Below are positions 60,493 through 64,000 of a stretch of DNA of 64,000 bases, piece by piece. The stretch comes from Bifidobacterium breve (lineage in GTDB: Bacteria; Actinomycetota; Actinomycetes; Nanopelagicales; Nanopelagicaceae), in the NCBI GenBank assembly GCA_945885625.1, contig CAMCYS010000004.1:17825-81824 (forward strand), written 5' to 3'. Positions within the stretch are counted from its first letter, which is position 1; each line of letters starts with the position of its first letter. The notes under the pieces were generated by a model. That model saw only the letters and a program-made list of their open reading frames with translations. It was not told where the DNA came from and searched no databases. The translations under genes were made by a program, and so were the position numbers.

Positions 60493-62832
60493 CTACTTAA
60501 GTAGTTCGTATGAAGGATTCAAAATAGTCATTTTGCCTTCGTTATCAGCGACCATTCCTTCTGCGCGAAGCTCGATACCAATATCTAGGCCACGGATCTC
60601 GCGTCGACCCAAGAATTGCAGCGTTACGCCACCAGTTTCATCCCAAACTTCTACATTAATTACTGGCGCTGAACCGCTTGGCGCAGTGCGAATAGAGGTG
60701 ACACGACCTTGGATATGTGCGCGCTTGCGCCAAGTTATCTTTCCGATTGGCGTCATGTTCTCTGCGTAGTGACTAACAGGTTCGGCCGATTGTGCAGCTG
60801 GCGAATTAACCACAGTTTTTGCAATAGTTGGTTTAGCCGCAACTCTTGCTAATTCTTTCTGATTCTCAACCACTGGCGATTTACCAGAAATCATTTTTGA
60901 GACGTCAAATGGCAAAATCGTTGCAACAACTCGGGACAACTGTGAAATTGGCGCTGCAATCTCTTCTGCAGTTTGATCATGCAGCAATCTACCCAAGAAG
61001 CCGGAATAAGAGCGACGAGGCAGCAACAAAGTTAATTCAACATCTGTTTGCTCGGTCATTTTAATTGCGTAGTCAAGCGCTGCATTAGGTAGGCGACGAT
61101 CGGGGCAATCAATCAACTCAAGTTCTACGTCATCTACGGCATCAGATGCGGCCCAAGCTGCTTGAATATCTGCCGCACGTCGATCATCAATTACAAAATG
61201 CACAGCTGAAATTTTACGAGCATTCAAAGTACGTGCATAACGCACAACGCTAATGGTCGCAAGATCTACCGAATCAACTAGAACAGTTACATCATGACGG
61301 GTAATTGAAGTAGCACGCTGTTGTTCGCGTTTGATTGTCAGGGCTTTCTGTTCAGCAGCATATTGATTATTAAATTTCAACATGAGGAGTACGACTAATG
61401 GAGTACCGACAACCACAATCCAGGTACCCTCAGTAAATTTAAGAAGTGACAGAACTATTACAGTAAAAGCTGAAATCGCTGCCGAAATACCATGCAGTAA
61501 AACACGGCTCTTTCCTAAGCGTTCTTTGATGGACTTTTTTGTCATACCAGCACCAGTCAAGGTGAATCCAATAAATACGGCAAGGGCATAGATTGCGGCC
61601 AAAATCGAAATACTCGCTTGAGTTATCAACACAAGTACTGCAGCGCCACCAGCAATAAAAAGTATTCCATTTGAAAAAACTAAGCGGTGCCCTCTTTGAG
61701 TTAATTGTCGCGGCAAGAAACCGTCGTTAGCGACGTTATTTACCATGTTAGGAAATGCGCTAAAACAAGTGTTAGCGCCCGCAAACAAAATAAGCATGGT
61801 TCCAAGTTGTGTTGTAACAAACAAGATAGAACCTAAAATTCCTTCACCTAATGAGGCCTTGGCTACTAGTGAGATAAGTGTTGGAGTTCCATCAGCGTAA
61901 GGGACTGCTTGTGTTTCTTTTGCCAGCCATGCGATTCCAGCAATCAAAGTAGCAAGGGTTGCACTCATTAAGATTAAAACTTTTCTGGCATTTTTATGTT
62001 CAGGAGATTTAAAAAGTGGGACACTATCTGAGATTGCTTCGATTCCGGTCAATGAGGCGCTGCCATTTGCGAATGCTTTTAAGATTAGTAAAGCGGCAGC
62101 AACCGAGAGAAGTCCTTGCGGGTCACCAATTGGTACCAAACCTTCGGTCTCGAGCGAGAATTTAGCTAGGGTTCCGTTGAAATATCGATAGATACCGAAG
62201 AGAAAAACTATCAGCATAGATCCCATAAATAGATAAGAGGGTATAACGAAAACTAAACCTGCTTCTTTAACACCTCTCAAGTTTACAAATGTTAGAAGTA
62301 ATACAACTGATAATGTGAGTTGTACTTTGAAGGAGTTCAACTCTGGGAAAGTAGAGATTATTGCTGCGACACCAGCAGCAGATTGAATTGCCACAGTAAT
62401 TATGTAACCAAACATCAGTTCAATTGCGGCTACTTGAGAAACAACTCGACCAAAATTTTCTCTAGCAACAATATAAGCACTTCCAGATTTTGTGTAAGTA
62501 TTGATCACATCGCGGTATGAAAAAGTTATAACAAGCAACATAAGTAAAATGACGCCAATTATGGGTGGGAAAATTGTGAAGGCCGCCAAACCAAATGCAG
62601 GAATCAAGGCCAATAAAATTTGCTCTCCGCCATAAGCCGAAGACGAAATGCAGTCAGATGACAAGATTCCAAAGGCATACTTTTTGTTTAATCTTTGGTT
62701 GCCTAAGGAGTGGCGGTTTAGAGGTTTACCTAAGAACCGTCTTTTTATCTTGTAGGTAAGCGGGTCGCGCAGATGCGCATGATCCTGCAGCGCAACCGGG
62801 GCTGGGGCTCCATCAGTCCAAGACTTAGGCAC
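60493..62832 (-). CDS. APC-superfamily permease fused to a C-terminal OB-fold-like domain
   Basis: 779 residues. The first 500 or so form an APC amino-acid/cation permease with about twelve TM helices: FGILSSDCISSSAYGGEQILLAL, SGSAYIVARENFGRV and FANGSASLTGIEAISDSVPLF. A soluble part follows with a USP-like fold (VTVLVDSVDLATISVVRYAR). The last 85 or so residues read HIQGRVTSIRTAPSGSAPVI, NVEVWDETGGVTLQFLGRRE and GLDIGIELRAEGMV, which is OB-fold-like. In other actinobacteria an OB-fold gene often lies near such a permease; here they are one protein. Confidence 0.85.
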   Translation of the reverse strand: MPKSWTDGAPAPVALQDHAHLRDPLTYKIKRRFLGKPLNRHSLGNQRLNKKYAFGILSSDCISSSAYGGEQILLALIPAFGLAAFTIFPPIIGVILLMLLVITFSYRDVINTYTKSGSAYIVARENFGRVVSQVAAIELMFGYIITVAIQSAAGVAAIISTFPELNSFKVQLTLSVVLLLTFVNLRGVKEAGLVFVIPSYLFMGSMLIVFLFGIYRYFNGTLAKFSLETEGLVPIGDPQGLLSVAAALLILKAFANGSASLTGIEAISDSVPLFKSPEHKNARKVLILMSATLATLIAGIAWLAKETQAVPYADGTPTLISLVAKASLGEGILGSILFVTTQLGTMLILFAGANTCFSAFPNMVNNVANDGFLPRQLTQRGHRLVFSNGILFIAGGAAVLVLITQASISILAAIYALAVFIGFTLTGAGMTKKSIKERLGKSRVLLHGISAAISAFTVIVLSLLKFTEGTWIVVVGTPLVVLLMLKFNNQYAAEQKALTIKREQQRATSITRHDVTVLVDSVDLATISVVRYARTLNARKISAVHFVIDDRRAADIQAAWAASDAVDDVELELIDCPDRRLPNAALDYAIKMTEQTDVELTLLLPRRSYSGFLGRLLHDQTAEEIAAPISQLSRVVATILPFDVSKMISGKSPVVENQKELARVAAKPTIAKTVVNSPAAQSAEPVSHYAENMTPIGKITWRKRAHIQGRVTSIRTAPSGSAPVINVEVWDETGGVTLQFLGRREIRGLDIGIELRAEGMVADNEGKMTILNPSYELLK

Positions 62833-62844
62833 TTTTACTCCTTG

Positions 62845-62873
62845 TTAGAGGCCCTATCTTAGATTGTTATGCT
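62845..62873 (+). promoter_or_regulatory. Leaderless-type promoter of the aldehyde dehydrogenase gene
   Basis: TTAGAG at 62845-62850, a 17-nt spacer and TATGCT at 62868-62873, 6 nt before ATG 62880. Confidence 0.5.
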
Positions 62874-62879
62874 CTCCTT

Positions 62880-64000
62880 ATGCGCACACAACTCTATATA
62901 AATGGCCAGTGGGTGCCGGGTGCAAGCACGGTTGCCGTAACTGACCCCAGCGATGGTTCAGAGATTGCCCAAGTTGCGATCGCCGATGATGCGCAATGTG
63001 AAGCCGCGATTGCTGCTGCTGATGCCGTAGCTGTTGAGTGGGCGGCGACTGCGCCACGATTCCGCTCTGAAATTCTGCGTAAAGCATTTGAAATCATGAC
63101 CGCTGAAATTGAAGAGATCGCGACTTTGATTTCCCGCGAAAATGGCAAAGCAATGCCCGATGCGCGCGGTGAAGCAACTTATGCTGCCGAATTTTTCCGT
63201 TGGTTTGCTGAAGAAACCGTGCGCACTCCAGGTGATTTCAGAATGTCACCAAGTGGCGACAAGCGAATTTTAGTTACACATCAACCAATTGGTCTATCAA
63301 TTTTAATTACTCCTTGGAATTTCCCTGCAGGTATGGCTACTCGCAAGATTGGTCCGGCTATCGCAGCTGGTTGCACCATGGTTTTAAAACCAGCAACTGA
63401 AACTCCGCTAACTGCCATACACATCGTAGATATTTTGGAGCGCGCTGGATTACCTAAAGGTGTTTTGAATTTAGTGATTCCAGAAAAAACTGGCCCCGCA
63501 ATTTCTAAAATGCTGCATGACCCACGCGTTAAGAATTTATCTTTCACTGGTTCAACTGAAGTAGGTCGCGTTCTACTTAAAGAAGCTGCCGACCGAGTGA
63601 TTCGTTGTTCAATGGAACTTGGTGGAAACGCCCAGGTTATCGTGCACGATGACGCCGACCTTGCAGTAACAATTCCACAATTGTTGTTAGCAAAGATGCG
63701 CAACGGTGGCGCTGCTTGTACATCAGCAAATCGCATTTATGTGCAGCGATCAATTTCCGAAAAATTCATCGCCGAACTAACTAAATCAATGGCCGCCTTC
63801 GTTGTTGGTCGCGGTACCGATGCCACAACAACACTTGGTGCCAGCGTTTCAGTCAAAGAGCGCAACAAGATCGCTGAGTTAGTAGATCAAGCAATCGCAG
63901 CTGGCGCTAAGGTCGAAACCGGCGGCAAAACCCCCGATGGCGTAGGCGCTTTCTACCCCGCAACCGTGCTCTCAGTGGCTAAAGACAACCCGATTTTGAA
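62880..64000 (+). CDS. gabD: Succinate-semialdehyde dehydrogenase-like aldehyde dehydrogenase (5' part)
   Basis: The frame is open from ATG 62880 to the end of the window, so the gene runs past the edge; the ORF track lists only opposite-strand shadows here. The translation has LYINGQWVPGAS, TPWNFPAGMATRKIGPAIAA, MVLKPATETPLTA, LSFTGSTEVGR, MELGGNAQVIVHDDADL (catalytic Glu) and MRNGGAACTSANRIYV (catalytic Cys). These match NAD(P)-dependent succinate-semialdehyde dehydrogenases; glutarate-semialdehyde use is possible. The first 374 of about 450 residues are present. Confidence 0.88.
   Translation, partial: MRTQLYINGQWVPGASTVAVTDPSDGSEIAQVAIADDAQCEAAIAAADAVAVEWAATAPRFRSEILRKAFEIMTAEIEEIATLISRENGKAMPDARGEATYAAEFFRWFAEETVRTPGDFRMSPSGDKRILVTHQPIGLSILITPWNFPAGMATRKIGPAIAAGCTMVLKPATETPLTAIHIVDILERAGLPKGVLNLVIPEKTGPAISKMLHDPRVKNLSFTGSTEVGRVLLKEAADRVIRCSMELGGNAQVIVHDDADLAVTIPQLLLAKMRNGGAACTSANRIYVQRSISEKFIAELTKSMAAFVVGRGTDATTTLGASVSVKERNKIAELVDQAIAAGAKVETGGKTPDGVGAFYPATVLSVAKDNPIL

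Noticed and set aside
60392-60769. Plus-strand ORF of 125 aa starting in tRNA-Ser
   Set aside because: It reads through the tRNA and lies antisense to the permease gene.

Overview
The window looks like a chromosome segment of a small-genome, moderate-GC actinobacterium, most likely a freshwater acI-type lineage (Nanopelagicales, Planktophila/Nanopelagicus-like). This rests on recognised families, not a database search. Actinobacterial markers are a GuaB1-type IMP dehydrogenase-related protein, the tadA-associated small protein beside tadA, an FprA-type ferredoxin reductase and a PGPGW membrane protein. Genes are packed tightly, with many 1-8 nt overlaps. Many first genes of operons have a -10-like box only 5-8 nt before the start codon, which suggests leaderless transcripts.

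Layout. 1-4.7 kb: end of a peptide/nickel-type ABC importer operon, a DapA-family aldolase and fprA. 4.74-12.42 kb: a small mobile element integrated in tRNA-Arg(ACG). It carries a tyrosine integrase, a zinc-finger protein, an excisionase-like HTH protein, a DUF3631-type ATPase, two 9-bp-unit repeat clusters and a cargo of tiny secreted or membrane proteins. 12.5-20.9 kb: a hydrolase-cupin-PatB operon, a secreted GH13 amylase, a sulfotransferase, an aldo/keto reductase and guaB1. 21.0-33.4 kb: a gene for a surface protein of about 3,580 residues, translationally coupled to a polytopic membrane protein. 33.4-36.0 kb: an ABC-2 exporter. 36.1-46.8 kb: a surface-chemistry locus with sulfate activation (cysD, cysNC), a TSUP transporter, a second sulfotransferase, a sugar/polyol-phosphate nucleotidyltransferase, two CDP-alcohol phosphotransferases, an ABC-like membrane protein, a glycosyltransferase and a class III aminotransferase. 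47-64 kb: a secreted 5'-nucleotidase, a GT-B glycosyltransferase, nitroreductase, tryptophan dioxygenase and kynureninase, an ABC-F ATPase, small membrane proteins, malic enzyme, upp, tadA, tRNA-Ser(CGA), an APC permease fused to an OB-fold-like tail, and the start of a succinate-semialdehyde dehydrogenase gene.

How genes work together. The 36-46 kb locus can make PAPS and use it in sulfotransfer, next to enzymes that make CDP-activated polyols and transfer them. I read it as synthesis of a sulfated surface glycan or lipid rather than sulfur assimilation, because no PAPS or sulfite reductase lies in the window. The giant surface protein and its coupled membrane protein look like one functional unit. 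In the element, two cargo genes share an unusual upstream sequence with identical promoter-like spacing, which suggests co-regulation of small envelope proteins.
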